Assembly (NCBI GenBank): GCA_003167495.1
Contig: PMSX01000351.1
Location: forward strand, 1-64,000
Source of the DNA: Bryobacterales bacterium
GTDB taxonomy: Bacteria > Acidobacteriota > Terriglobia > Bryobacterales > Bryobacteraceae
Direction: 5' to 3'
DNA length: 64,000 nt
Both the position numbers and the translations under genes were made by a program. Each line of letters begins with the position of its first letter. Position 1 is the first letter of the stretch. The notes beneath the pieces are model-generated. The model made no database searches. It was not told where the DNA came from and saw only the letters and a list, made by a program, of their open reading frames with translations. Shown here piece by piece: positions 10,030 through 19,313 of the stretch.

Positions 10030-11061
10030 ATGATACGCCTTGGCCCACTTTGTACCTCCTTACTCACGTTGTTCATTGCATCATATTTGAGCCAGTCTCC
10101 AGCAGAAGGACCCTACCGCGTATTAAGAACGGCCAAAGTGGGAGGTGAAGGCGGTTTCGATTACGTCTACGCCGATTCCACTGGGCGCCGTTTATACGTC
10201 GCTCGCACTGGTTCTACCCAACGCATCTCTGTATTCGATCTCGACACTTTGCAACCTGCGGGAACGATTCCCGATATCAGTGCGCATGGCGTAGCAGTCG
10301 ATGCGCAATCCCATCACGGTTTCGCCACCAGCAAGCCAGTGGTTATGTTCGACAGCGAAACGTTGAAGATTCTCAGCACGATTGACGTCCAAGGTAATCC
10401 CGACGGAATGTTGTTCGACCCGTTCAACCGCCGGATCTACATATTGAGCCATGCCGCGCCGAATGCCACGGTTATCGACGCCGCGACCGGCTCGGTATTG
10501 GGAACCATCGACTTGGGTGGCGCGCCGGAAGAGGCCGCCACCGATGGCAAAGGGCATCTTTATGTCGATATCGTGGATAAAGATAATGTGGCGGTGGTCG
10601 ATGCCAAGACAATGCAAGTAACAGCACACTACGGCTTGGGCGAGAACAAGACTCCCGCGGGTTTGGCCTTTGACGCGAAAAACCATGTGCTTTTTGTCGA
10701 GTGCCGCAACCCGGCGGTGAGCGTTATTATGGACGCGCGTGACGGTAAGATCATCACTACGCTGCCCATCGGAACGGGCGTCGATGGCGCTAGCTTCCTC
10801 CCCGAAACCAAGGAAGCATTCAGCTCACAAGGAGACGGCACGCTGACCGTCATCAAAGAAAGCAGTCCGACCGCTTTTGAAGTGGAACAGACTGTAAAGA
10901 CCATGCCGTCAGCAAAGACGATGACGATCGATAGCAAAACGAAACACGTTCTGCTCATCGCAGCGGAGTTTGGCGCGCCTCCCGCTGCCGAGCCGGGTCA
11001 ACGCCCCCGCCGCGGTCCCATGGCGCCTGGCTCCTTCACGATCCTCGAAGTCGGAAAATAG
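10030..11061 (+). CDS. Exported YVTN/YncE-like beta-propeller protein
   Basis: A 343-residue protein with an N-terminal hydrophobic signal (LCTSLLTLFIASYLSQS). Repeated propeller strands follow, such as RRLYVARTGSTQRISVFDLD, FDPFNRRIYILSH, NATVIDAATGSVLGTIDLGG and KNHVLFVECRNPAVSVIMD, resembling YncE/YVTN repeat proteins. GAGAGG lies just before the ATG, with a TATACT-like -10 about 25 nt further upstream. It probably binds a periplasmic ligand or partner that cannot be deduced here. Confidence 0.8.
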   Translation: MIRLGPLCTSLLTLFIASYLSQSPAEGPYRVLRTAKVGGEGGFDYVYADSTGRRLYVARTGSTQRISVFDLDTLQPAGTIPDISAHGVAVDAQSHHGFATSKPVVMFDSETLKILSTIDVQGNPDGMLFDPFNRRIYILSHAAPNATVIDAATGSVLGTIDLGGAPEEAATDGKGHLYVDIVDKDNVAVVDAKTMQVTAHYGLGENKTPAGLAFDAKNHVLFVECRNPAVSVIMDARDGKIITTLPIGTGVDGASFLPETKEAFSSQGDGTLTVIKESSPTAFEVEQTVKTMPSAKTMTIDSKTKHVLLIAAEFGAPPAAEPGQRPRRGPMAPGSFTILEVGK

Positions 11062-11341
11062 CGACGCTTCGAAGCTACACGCTTCCCGTCGCAGGTGCGC
11101 GCCCGCGAAGCAGGAAGAAGTAGTGGCCGCAAAGAGTGCATCGATAGGGTCAGAGTATCCAACGCACGGCTCTTTCCAAAGCGTTCCGCGCGCCGACGGC
11201 TCGGAAATCGACCGATCTGCAATGCGGGCACTGTGCAAGCGACACAGTTCACTCTAGCGTATTCGCTCAAAAGCGCCACTTTATCAGTATGTTTTCGCGT
11301 ATTGATACACTTGGCGTGGCTCTTGCCACTGGTAAAAATTC

Positions 11342-12886
11342 ATGAAGGTGCATCTCGTTAACCCAAGTGATACCGCTTTTGGAACTGCGGTTATCACGCC
11401 ACGTTGGCTATACGTGCTGGCGGCCGCAACAGGGGATGCATTCGGCGACCCGGAAATTTGCGACGAAACACTTGCGCAGTTAAATCTGGAGCGGATTCAG
11501 AAAGGCGACGTGGTGGGAATCGGTATTCACACCGGCAACGCCTTACGCGGATATGAACTGGGACGCGCCGCACGGGAGCGCGGCGCTTGGGTGGTGTTCG
11601 GAGGAATCCATCCCACGCTCTATGCCGAAGAATCGTTTGAGCATGGCGGGGCGCATGCGGTGGTAAAAGGCGACGGCGATCTTATCTGGAGCCAAGTGTT
11701 GCGCGATTGTGCTGCAGGCGCTCCCGAACACATCTACAACGGCGGCAAAGTGGAGGCGCAAGACTTCAAACAAGCCCGCTGGGACCTGCTGCCGCCGGAC
11801 AGTTATATGTGGGCGTCAGTGCAAACGGTGCGTGGCTGTGCAAAGCATTGCTCTTTCTGTTCGGTATGGCGCACAGATGGGCAGCGTCCGCGGCAGCGCG
11901 GCACCGATAGTGTGATCGAAGAAATTGTGGAACTTCGCCGGCGCGGCTTTCGCTTTATCGCGTTAGCCGACGACAACTTTTATCCGGTTACGTTTACCGA
12001 CATCGACCTCGCGAAAAAGCAAAAGAACCAAGCACGCGTGGATCAGTTGGAAGCGATGCGTGCGGAACGCTTCGAATTCATGGAGCGGCTCTCGGAGCTG
12101 CCGCAGGATATGACTTTCTTCACACAGATCACGATGGAGTCCGCCGAAGACACGCAGTTTCTGGATGCTATGAGGAAGGCGCATATTCGCGGCGCATTAG
12201 TGGGCATAGAAGCTGTCACTCCCGAAGGATTGAAGGCAGTTTATAAGGACTTCAACCTTTCCGGCGAGAACCTGGTGAAACGCCTGCAAACCTTTTCCGA
12301 GCATGGCGTGCACATTCTCGGCTCATTCATCTTTGGTTTGCCGACCGACCGCGCCGACACCTTTGAAGCCACGCACCAACTTGCCCAAAAGGCCGGCGTG
12401 ACGTTCGCGCAGTTTGTGATGCTTACGCCGTTTCCGGGCACTGTTGATTTTGAGAAGTGGGAGAAAGCGCAGGACCTGACGGCGGGTGCAGTAGACGGCA
12501 TTCCGTTGACACGCTACTGGCTCATTCCCCCGGATAAACGGCCGAAGATGTTCATGCCGCATCCCACCATGGGTTCGGCCGAAATGCGTGAACGCACGCA
12601 AGGCGTCTGGGATCGCTTTTACAGCTTCAGTTCAGTCTGGAAGAGATCGCGCTGCACACCGAATCTGCGGGCTCGATTGGCATTTGTGTTTGTCTCGAAG
12701 CTCTACCGGCAGATGTATGCGAGCACCGGCATCTCAACCGATAGCGCGCGTGTAACTCGCGCCAGTAACTGGGCCAGATGGCTGGCGGTTCCCTGCCGCA
12801 AACTATTCCAAGCGAAGCCGATGCCGGAATTGCAGGTGCCGCGGACAAAGGTTGCGACGCAAGATCCTTTTCGTGTAATGAACTAA
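11342..12886 (+). CDS. B12-binding-domain radical SAM protein
   Basis: A 514-residue protein. Residues 1-130 form a cobalamin-binding-type Rossmann domain (VGIGIHTGNALRGYELG, VFGGIHPTL) without a DxHxxG base-off motif. The radical SAM core begins at C166-x3-C170-x2-C173 (CAKHCSFC), which binds the 4Fe-4S cluster that cleaves S-adenosylmethionine, and continues with FIALADDNF and GSFIFGLPTDRADTF. The organisation is that of BchE/hopanoid-type and other class B radical SAM enzymes (methyl transfer or ring chemistry). The C-terminal 120 residues are not recognised. The stop overlaps the convergent neighbour by 4 nt. The reaction is unknown. Confidence 0.87.
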   Translation: MKVHLVNPSDTAFGTAVITPRWLYVLAAATGDAFGDPEICDETLAQLNLERIQKGDVVGIGIHTGNALRGYELGRAARERGAWVVFGGIHPTLYAEESFEHGGAHAVVKGDGDLIWSQVLRDCAAGAPEHIYNGGKVEAQDFKQARWDLLPPDSYMWASVQTVRGCAKHCSFCSVWRTDGQRPRQRGTDSVIEEIVELRRRGFRFIALADDNFYPVTFTDIDLAKKQKNQARVDQLEAMRAERFEFMERLSELPQDMTFFTQITMESAEDTQFLDAMRKAHIRGALVGIEAVTPEGLKAVYKDFNLSGENLVKRLQTFSEHGVHILGSFIFGLPTDRADTFEATHQLAQKAGVTFAQFVMLTPFPGTVDFEKWEKAQDLTAGAVDGIPLTRYWLIPPDKRPKMFMPHPTMGSAEMRERTQGVWDRFYSFSSVWKRSRCTPNLRARLAFVFVSKLYRQMYASTGISTDSARVTRASNWARWLAVPCRKLFQAKPMPELQVPRTKVATQDPFRVMN

Positions 12887-13671
12887 TGCGCGACAGGCAC
12901 GTAGGCGAAGTCCCAAACCAACAGATCAATCTCTGATGGATCTTCGCTGTCGCCAAACTGAACAATCGCGTATTCGCCGGGGTCTAACGGTTTCTCCGGC
13001 CACACCTTAAATAGTCCACCGCCCATGTCTTGCGTGAACACGGGCATTTCCTGGCGCTTCTCAGTGGGCTGATTCACCACCGCCGCGATGGACAAGCTTT
13101 CCACAATGCGCGTACCCTTTTTCGTCGGGGTGACCTTGACAATGGTGACCCGTTGTTCTTTGTCGCGCCGAAAATAAAACTCAGGCCGCTCATCGCCGAC
13201 CGTAAACTTGGAACGGTCGCCTTTGATCACCACCACGGCCTTTCCGGGCACCAGCGGAACGGGCGATAAGATCTTCAATGCCATTCGTTTCTTGTTCGTG
13301 ATGACCTGGTAATCGGCCAGCAGCAACTTGTCCGCCGTCTTGCCGCGCATGAAGTAAGCGCCGGGGTCCGCGGGAATGGTGGCCAATTCTTTCTTCAACT
13401 CGCGCTCAGCCTTGGCTTCTTCGTCCATGGCGTGCGACTCTTGTGCCTCCGCTTCGGCCTTGGCTTTACGCTCGGCTTCGGTTTTGTCGAGATCCACAAG
13501 TTCGGCGGGAATCTCTTCCCATTCGCCGCGCTCGGTGCTGAAGTAGCGAATGCGGTCACCGTCGCGCTTGTACTCGCGCGTCATGTGATAGCCGCCGTCT
13601 TTTAGATAAAGCTTGAAGGTCTCACCAAAAAGCAAGAGGGCGGACAGAAGCAAAACTGTAACAACTCGCAC
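12883..13671 (-). CDS. Exported hypothetical protein
   Basis: A 262-residue protein from a GTG start, with a signal peptide (MRVVTVLLLSALLLFGE). A short strand region follows (LYLKDGGYHMTREYKRDGDR) and then a charged helix rich in Glu, Lys and Ala (about 65-100), probably a coiled coil. The C-terminal part is beta-rich (KAVVVIKGDRSKF, DPGEYAIVQF). I recall similar acidobacterial proteins of unknown function. No catalytic motif is visible. Confidence 0.7.
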   Translation of the reverse strand: MRVVTVLLLSALLLFGETFKLYLKDGGYHMTREYKRDGDRIRYFSTERGEWEEIPAELVDLDKTEAERKAKAEAEAQESHAMDEEAKAERELKKELATIPADPGAYFMRGKTADKLLLADYQVITNKKRMALKILSPVPLVPGKAVVVIKGDRSKFTVGDERPEFYFRRDKEQRVTIVKVTPTKKGTRIVESLSIAAVVNQPTEKRQEMPVFTQDMGGGLFKVWPEKPLDPGEYAIVQFGDSEDPSEIDLLVWDFAYVPVAH

Positions 13672-13682
13672 TGTCCGCCATT

Positions 13683-14566
13683 TTAGCCCGTTCTGCCCAG
13701 CTTGCAGTCACGGTTGTTGGCGCGGCAGTCAGCGCAAAGGTTCTGTTCAACGATACGTAAGTGAAAGTGATTCACCAGTTTAAACGCATCGACTGAACCG
13801 AGTCCCGACGCCAGGTCGTATCCGACGCCCGCCGCATAACCTGAAATTCCCGGTAATATCGTGAAAAACCGCTGTTACCCGTGTACAGCGACCGAACGTT
13901 ATAGACCATCGTCCAATCAACCGCTGCTGAATAATGCGTCGTAGGGCTCGCGGTCTACATCGGCTCTGGTGCATCGCCGATGGCCCACAAACCCTGCGAA
14001 CAGGATCGCCTGAAAGTCGTGCAATTTGACCACGCCTCTCATAACGCTCGCGAGCGCCGCCATTATTTGCAGATCGCTCGAATTGGCATGATGCACTTCA
14101 CCATTTACGCTATATTGTTTAACCTCCGTCTTAAACGTGTCCTGCACTGCATAAGCGTCACCGCTAAAAACGATTGGTCGATGATTAGCTGTTACCTCCT
14201 CCACCTGAAAGCCGTGTTGACCCAGCCATCCGGTGATCTTCGCTAGGTCATTCTGCGAAACGCCGAAGCGCGCCGCATATTGTTCCAGAGTCAGAAACTT
14301 GATTTGAGAAGACTGCGGATCATGCTGCTGCGCCGCTTCCGGCCGCAGCAGCAGAATTATATGCTCCATCGGGAAGGTCTCATCCACCGTCGCTTCACTC
14401 ACAGCGTGGGCCAGTGCGGAATGCAAGTTCCCTGGCAACCCCCCATGTCGCTTTCGGTGATATCTTCCCGTAATCGATCCCGCGGCTGGATCGTGCTCTG
14501 GGCCCAACCTAAGTTGCCGGCCACCGCTAGCACCACAATCACTACACTCCGCAAAATCGTCCGCTC
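13683..14566 (-). pseudogene. Degraded sedolisin (S53) protease with internal deletion
   Basis: Pieces of a pro-kumamolisin/sedolisin lie in different frames. About 14566-14450 encodes a signal peptide and start of the proprotein (VVIVVLAVAGNLGWAQ). After a frameshift in a six-C run (14439-14444), the propeptide follows (LPGNLHSALAHAV, FPMEHIILLLRP, LTLEQYAARFGVS, VKLHDF). Near 13900-13870 the first catalytic-domain strand remains (MVYNVRSLYTG). About 13850-13790 encodes the calcium-site C-terminal end (GYAAGVGYDLASGLGSVDAF), reading to a stop at 13683. Most of the roughly 300-residue catalytic domain, including its Ser motif, is missing. The protein cannot be active. Confidence 0.75.
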
Positions 14567-14735
14567 TCTTTTATTCGCCTTCTCAAGAACAATTTCCTGT
14601 TCTGTTTTCCCTCATCGGCTTTGAGAGTCCGTTTTAGAACGAACGTGGGCGTATTCCATACGGGATGGTTCGTACCAAGGGGGGAAAAAGTGGGGAGAGT
14701 AGTCAACTCTGCCTAACGGTACGGCTGGGAGACAG

Positions 14736-15008
14736 AAACTTGAGAAGAACGGCGCAGACGGGGGTGCTGGATTGAACGGGCTGTTTGAGGGCGGGGCTGG
14801 CGAGACGATCCGGCGAAAGCTGCTGCATACCTGCGATGTGAACACATTGTTGCGGCTGCCGACCGGATTTTTTTGTGCAGGGCGTAAAAGCGAATGTGAT
14901 TTCTTTGACCGCAAGCCGGCGAGTGAGACGCCGTGGACGGTGGTGCTCTGGATTTATGACTTGCGGACGAATAGGCATTTCACATTGAAGGCGAATCGCT
15001 TCGGCGGA
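14736..15008 (+). pseudogene. Relic of a type I restriction-modification DNA methylase (HsdM)
   Basis: A short rightward stretch reads FEGGAGETIRRKLL, DVNTLLRLPTG, FFDRKPASETPW and LWIYDLRTNRHFTLK. These are the segments that end the N6-adenine methylase domain of HsdM-type subunits. A shift in a T7 run near 14865-14875 and a second compensating shift near 14902 scramble GVKANV between them. The NPPY catalytic region, specificity and restriction subunits are all absent. It sits between the protease relic and the MBL gene, so this gap is a graveyard of at least two genes. Confidence 0.7.
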
Positions 15009-15023
15009 CCGAAAACGCCATTG

Positions 15024-15833
15024 TCACTCGCTCATGGCGTGAAGATGCCGCTTGAGCGATTCAGAAATCGCCTGTTTAGCGCCATGGGCAATAGTGAGTT
15101 TTGGAAATGCGCCGTAGATACGGTCGAAGTTGTAGGGCGCGACAGTGGCTGCCACACGCTTAGCGGCTTGCGGTCCGAGCGGCACCCAATTCGGATAGCT
15201 CCACATGAATCCAACGTGGCGGCGGTCGGGCGTCACTTGAATGATATCGCCGCTGAGCAACACCCCTTTGCCTTCCGCACCGGTCGGCCAGTACAAGACA
15301 GTTCCACCGGGGAAATGGCCGCCGCAGCGGACCAGTTTTACGCCACTGAGCAGCCGTTTTGTTTCGCCCGACCAGAACTCGATCGCGGGCGATCTACGCA
15401 TCACCCATTCGGCATCGTCGCGGTGCAGGTAAATGGGCGCGTTGCCGAACGCGCGGCTCCACTCAACCATAGATGTGTAGTAGTGAGGATGCGAGATGCA
15501 GATATAATGCAAGCCACCGCGACGCCGGATGTGGTCGGCCGTGGCCTCGTCGAACATGCTTAAGCAATCCCAAAGAATATTGCCTTCCGACGTCTGCAAC
15601 AGGAACGCACGCTGACCGATGGCAAAGTGCGGCTCGATGTTGAAAGACGTGAGCGAACGCTCCTGCAAGGCGATGTCCACTTGGTGATGGCCGCGAAGGT
15701 CCTCAAACGTAGTCCATTGCTGGCCGTCGAAGCCGACGAATTGGCGTTCGTCCTCGCAGATGGGGCAGCGATCCGGAGGAGCGGCGGACTCCTCAAACTG
15801 CGTACCGCAGGTAACGCATATCGGTTTCACCAT
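15024..15833 (-). CDS. Metallo-beta-lactamase-fold protein with N-terminal zinc ribbon
   Basis: A 269-residue protein. Residues 7-27 hold two CxxC knuckles (CVTC and CPIC), a likely rubredoxin-like or zinc-ribbon element. The remainder has the metallo-beta-lactamase outline: strand AFLLQTSEGNILWD, metal-loop ISHPHYYTSMVEW, GGHFPGGTVLYWP, LLSGDIIQVTP and a late His (IAHGAKQA). The usual HxHxDH is HPHYYT here, so the Asp/His of metal site 2 are replaced by Tyr; such variants exist in uncharacterised MBL groups. Hydrolase activity and substrate are uncertain. Confidence 0.8.
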   Translation of the reverse strand: MVKPICVTCGTQFEESAAPPDRCPICEDERQFVGFDGQQWTTFEDLRGHHQVDIALQERSLTSFNIEPHFAIGQRAFLLQTSEGNILWDCLSMFDEATADHIRRRGGLHYICISHPHYYTSMVEWSRAFGNAPIYLHRDDAEWVMRRSPAIEFWSGETKRLLSGVKLVRCGGHFPGGTVLYWPTGAEGKGVLLSGDIIQVTPDRRHVGFMWSYPNWVPLGPQAAKRVAATVAPYNFDRIYGAFPKLTIAHGAKQAISESLKRHLHAMSE

Positions 15834-15895
15834 TAAAGCCTATCGTGAACCTTATTACGGGAGGGTGCGCGAAACCGGCGGCTGTGGTTTGCTAT

Positions 15896-15923
15896 TATAG
15901 GAGTTCTATATTGGAGTTCTATA
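15896..15923 (+). promoter_or_regulatory. Probable PadR operator: inverted repeat plus direct repeat
   Basis: TATAG-GAGTT-CTATA (15896-15910) is a dyad, and GGAGTTCTATA is repeated directly at 15900-15910 and 15913-15923. The second copy contains the GGAG ribosome-binding site of the PadR gene, whose ATG is at 15927. Binding here would block both transcription and translation start, which fits PadR autoregulation. Confidence 0.6.
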
Positions 15924-15926
15924 ACA

Positions 15927-16259
15927 ATGGCCAAACGATCCGCCGAACTGCTCAAAGGGACGCTTGATCTGTTGATCTTGCGCACGCTCGACTTGCACGC
16001 GATGCACGGCTCCGCCATCGCGGATCGCGTCGCTCAAGTGACAAACGGCACCTTCCAGGTGAAGGCGGGCTCGCTTTTTCCGGCGTTGCACCGGCTGGAA
16101 CAGGGAGGTTGGATAAAAGGCGAATGGCAGGAGTCGGCCGAGGGGCGGCGCGTCCGCTCGTATACGCTCACGCGCGATGGCCGTCGCCAACTGGGGGCCG
16201 AAAAGGAAAATTGGGCGCGCATTGTGCAGGCCATGAATCGCGTCATCGAATCCGCATAG
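15927..16259 (+). CDS. PadR family transcriptional regulator
   Basis: A 110-residue winged-helix protein with the PadR hallmarks: LLKGTLDLLILRTL, HGSAIADRVAQ, GSLFPALHRLEQGGWIKGEW, then GRRVRSYTLTRDGRRQL and a C-terminal dimerisation helix. It lies 20 nt upstream of an ADOP permease gene on the same strand and is presumably its dedicated repressor. The inducing signal is unknown. Confidence 0.92.
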   Translation: MAKRSAELLKGTLDLLILRTLDLHAMHGSAIADRVAQVTNGTFQVKAGSLFPALHRLEQGGWIKGEWQESAEGRRVRSYTLTRDGRRQLGAEKENWARIVQAMNRVIESA

Positions 16260-16279
16260 CGCGGGGAAAGAGATACAGC

Positions 16280-18919
16280 ATGCGGTTGGCAGCCAAAATC
16301 GAGCGGCTTCTGGGCAATCTCTTCCGCCGGCAGCAATTGGAGACGATGCTGGATGGGGAGTTGCGCGCCTATCTGGATGAGATGACCGAACGAAAGGTGC
16401 TCGAAGGCATACACCCTGTTGAGGCCCGGCGTCAGGCGCTATTGGAAGCCGGTGGGCTGGAACAGATGAAGGAGGATGTGCGCGGCGCCTGGCTCGGCAA
16501 CGGAATTGAGACCACGATTCGAGACGTCCGCCATGCCCTCCGCGCGCTGCTTCGTTCGCCTGGTTTCACACTCGTGGTGGTCCTCACGTTGGGTTTGGGT
16601 ATCGGTGCCAGCCTTACGATGTTTAGCGTGATGCGCGCCGTCCTCTGGCGTCCGCTGCCCTACCCCGAGCCTGGACGGATCGTTATGTTGCAAGTGGATG
16701 CGCGCAACGTGGAAAACGCGGGCGCCGCGCCTGGAGAACTGTTCGATCTGAGGGAACGCAGCCGCCTGCTCGAAGACCTCTCGATGATCAGTGTGGTCGA
16801 TGCAAACCTGGATTACAACGGCGAAATGGAACATCTGGCGGCTGGCAGCGTGTCGGACGATTTCCTTCCGCTTTTAGGCGCCCGCCCTGCTTTAGGCCGG
16901 CCCCTCGAATCCAAAATCGACGAGGGGAAAACGCAAGTGCGCGCTGTCCTCATCAGCGACGCCTTGTGGCGCCGGCGTTTCGGCGCTGATGCCACCGTGA
17001 TAGGCCGCGGTGTGCGGATTAACAACATGGAACTGCAAATCGTAGGTGTCCTCGGTCACGATTTTCGTCTATTCCTGCCCCCTTCCGCCGCCGCGCCTGA
17101 GCAAATCGATGTCTGGTTCCCTACCGGCATCGGAACCACACGCGAATACCGCTGGTTCCCGATCGCTGCACGGCTCAAGCCCAACGCAACGCTCGCTCAG
17201 GCGAACGCAGAACTGCAGTCGCTCGCCTCGCAATTCGTACGGGAACGCCCAGAGGCCTACCCTGATGGCAAATTGCGCCTCACGGCTCGTCCACTGCATG
17301 ATGAGCTAAGCCGGGAAGCGCGCCCCGTACTGTTCCTGCTGGCGGGCGCGGTAGGCTTCGTGCTCCTGATTGCATGCGTGAACGTAGCCAACCTGATGCT
17401 GGCGCGCGGCGCAGGACGCCGGCGCGAACTGGCGATTCGACGGGCACTGGGAGCGGGTAGGGGTAGAATCATCCGGCAACTCCTCACGGAAAGCCTGATT
17501 CTGGCGATGGCCGCGGGCGGAATTGGTCTCATACTCGCTCGTATCGGCCTGGAAGCGATAGCCAAACTGGGCAACTCGCACCTCCCCATGCAATCCAGAA
17601 TCGCGATAGACGGTTCCGTCACGCTCTGCGCGCTGGCGCTATCCATCGGCACGAGCCTGTTATTCGGTCTGCTACCCGCGTGGCGACTGGCATCCGGCAA
17701 AGTGAGCGATCCCTTGCGTGCCGGCCGTTCGGAAACCGCCAATTCCGGCACTCGCATGCTGCAGCGAACGCTGGTAGTGGCGGAAATCTCGCTCTCCATC
17801 GTGCCCCTCGTCTGCGGCGGCTTAATGCTCCGGTCGTTCTTCAACCTCGTGCATGCACCCATTGGCTTCGATCCAACCAACGTACTCACTGCCAAGCTCC
17901 CGATTAGCTTTGATAAGTATCCGACCACCGAAGAGCGATGGGTGCTGTACCGCGAGTTCCTCGAACGAGTCCGCGCGCTGCCCGGTGTCGAGTCAGTGGG
18001 TGCTGCCAGTCCACTGCCGTTGGCCCAAGATCAGACCACCAGCCGCGTGGGGAGTGCCGACCAGCTTGGCATTCCCGGCATACTCGCCACTCAACAAACT
18101 GCAAGCTACGGTTACCTGCGCGTGGTAGGAACGCCTCTACGGCAAGGCCGCGATTTTTCTCCGGAAGATATCGCGAGAAAGCGCGCGGTGACGATCGTCG
18201 ATGAACGGTTGGCGCGGCGGCTCTGGCCCGAAGGCGCTATGGGCCGGCACCTTGTTATCGAGCACGAGAATGGCAGGCGCGAGGAACTCGAAGTAGTGGG
18301 TGTCATCGCGCCCGTGCGTGCGACGCGGGTAAGCAATGACAACATACCGCATTTTGTGATCCCATTTCATCTCGATCCGATCGAGATGTCGCTGGTGATT
18401 AAGACTCGAGAGACAGCGCCAGCGCTGCGACCAGCCATACGGCGAGTGGCGGATTCCCTGCACACTGGCCGCGCGCCCTTCGACATACGCCCAATGAGCG
18501 AGTACGTCGCGGATTCGATCGGCGATACACGCTTCACCATGTTTGTACTTGTGACTTTCGCGGTGGCGTCCGTGTTGCTCGCCGCTGTAGGTCTCCACGG
18601 TACACTCGCCTATCTGATCGCTCAACGCAAACACGAGTTCGGAATTCGCCTGGCTTTAGGTTCCAGCGTACGCGGCATTGTTGCCATGGTTATGCGAGAG
18701 GGCGCTCTACTTGCGGCTGGGGGTTCGGCCCTCGGGCTGGCTGGTGCCTTCGCAATGACGGGAGCAATTCGGCAACTTCTTTACAACGTCCGCCCTTTTG
18801 ATGGTATGACTCTAGTGGGAGTTGTCGGTCTGGTTGCATTGGTATCGATAGCGACTGCGGTTATTCCCGGGTGGCGCGCGACTCGTATCGATCCGCAGGT
18901 GTCGCTCCGCAGTGAGTGA
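16280..18919 (+). CDS. ADOP-type FtsX/MacB-like permease with prefix domain
   Basis: An 879-residue protein started at the ATG 16280, preceded by GGGGAAAGAG. Residues 1-75 are the ADOP prefix domain (LLGNLFRRQQLETMLDGELR, HPVEARRQALLEAGG). The permease proper follows: VRHALRALLRSPGFTLVVVL, a MacB-type periplasmic domain, an FtsX membrane unit (LLIACVNVANLMLARGAGRR), a second periplasmic domain and a second FtsX unit ending WRATRIDPQVSLRSE. The duplicated FtsX layout without an ATPase gene is characteristic of Acidobacteriota. Probably co-transcribed with the upstream PadR gene. Confidence 0.92.
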   Translation: MRLAAKIERLLGNLFRRQQLETMLDGELRAYLDEMTERKVLEGIHPVEARRQALLEAGGLEQMKEDVRGAWLGNGIETTIRDVRHALRALLRSPGFTLVVVLTLGLGIGASLTMFSVMRAVLWRPLPYPEPGRIVMLQVDARNVENAGAAPGELFDLRERSRLLEDLSMISVVDANLDYNGEMEHLAAGSVSDDFLPLLGARPALGRPLESKIDEGKTQVRAVLISDALWRRRFGADATVIGRGVRINNMELQIVGVLGHDFRLFLPPSAAAPEQIDVWFPTGIGTTREYRWFPIAARLKPNATLAQANAELQSLASQFVRERPEAYPDGKLRLTARPLHDELSREARPVLFLLAGAVGFVLLIACVNVANLMLARGAGRRRELAIRRALGAGRGRIIRQLLTESLILAMAAGGIGLILARIGLEAIAKLGNSHLPMQSRIAIDGSVTLCALALSIGTSLLFGLLPAWRLASGKVSDPLRAGRSETANSGTRMLQRTLVVAEISLSIVPLVCGGLMLRSFFNLVHAPIGFDPTNVLTAKLPISFDKYPTTEERWVLYREFLERVRALPGVESVGAASPLPLAQDQTTSRVGSADQLGIPGILATQQTASYGYLRVVGTPLRQGRDFSPEDIARKRAVTIVDERLARRLWPEGAMGRHLVIEHENGRREELEVVGVIAPVRATRVSNDNIPHFVIPFHLDPIEMSLVIKTRETAPALRPAIRRVADSLHTGRAPFDIRPMSEYVADSIGDTRFTMFVLVTFAVASVLLAAVGLHGTLAYLIAQRKHEFGIRLALGSSVRGIVAMVMREGALLAAGGSALGLAGAFAMTGAIRQLLYNVRPFDGMTLVGVVGLVALVSIATAVIPGWRATRIDPQVSLRSE

Positions 18920-18928
18920 AGCCTCACG

Positions 18929-18957
18929 CTTCTACATGTTAGGATGTTATGTAGAAG
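18929..18957 (+). promoter_or_regulatory. Probable PadR operator: 9-bp inverted repeat
   Basis: CTTCTACAT (18929-18937) and ATGTAGAAG (18949-18957) are perfect inverted arms with an 11-bp spacer, ending 8 nt before the PadR start codon at 18966. The arms differ from those of the dyad at 15896, so the two PadR proteins probably do not share a site. Confidence 0.65.
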
Positions 18958-18965
18958 AGAAAGGT

Positions 18966-19313
18966 ATGCATTCACCTAAATCGGATATCCCACAAGGCAC
19001 GCTCGATCTCCTCATCCTGCAAGTGGCGGCCCTTGGCCCAATCCACGGCTACGCCATCGCTCAGCGGTTGCAGCAGGTATCCTCAGATGTCCTCCAAGTC
19101 TTACAAGGGTCGCTCTACCCTGCGCTTCATCGGCTTGAAAATAAGGGCTATCTCAAGGCCGAATGGAAGCAATCGGATACTGGCCGCGAGGCGAAGTTCT
19201 ATAACCTGACCGCGAAAGGCCGGACTCAACTCAAACTCGAAACCGCAAATTGGACGCGTCTGGCGGAAGCCGTTGCGGCCGTCTTGAAACTGCGGCAAGG
19301 GGAGGCGTTATGA
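18966..19313 (+). CDS. PadR family transcriptional regulator
   Basis: A 115-residue PadR protein (IPQGTLDLLILQVAALGPIH, GSLYPALHRLENKGYLKAEW, AKFYNLTAKGRTQL). I start it at the ATG 18966, after GAGAAAGG and just past the inverted repeat; a longer frame from 18912 would run through the operator. The stop overlaps the next start (ATGA at 19310-19313), so the pair is translationally coupled. Confidence 0.92.
   Translation: MHSPKSDIPQGTLDLLILQVAALGPIHGYAIAQRLQQVSSDVLQVLQGSLYPALHRLENKGYLKAEWKQSDTGREAKFYNLTAKGRTQLKLETANWTRLAEAVAAVLKLRQGEAL

Noticed and set aside
18912-18965. Longer start for the second PadR gene
   Set aside because: It would place the operator-like dyad inside the coding region; the ATG at 18966 has the better ribosome-binding site.
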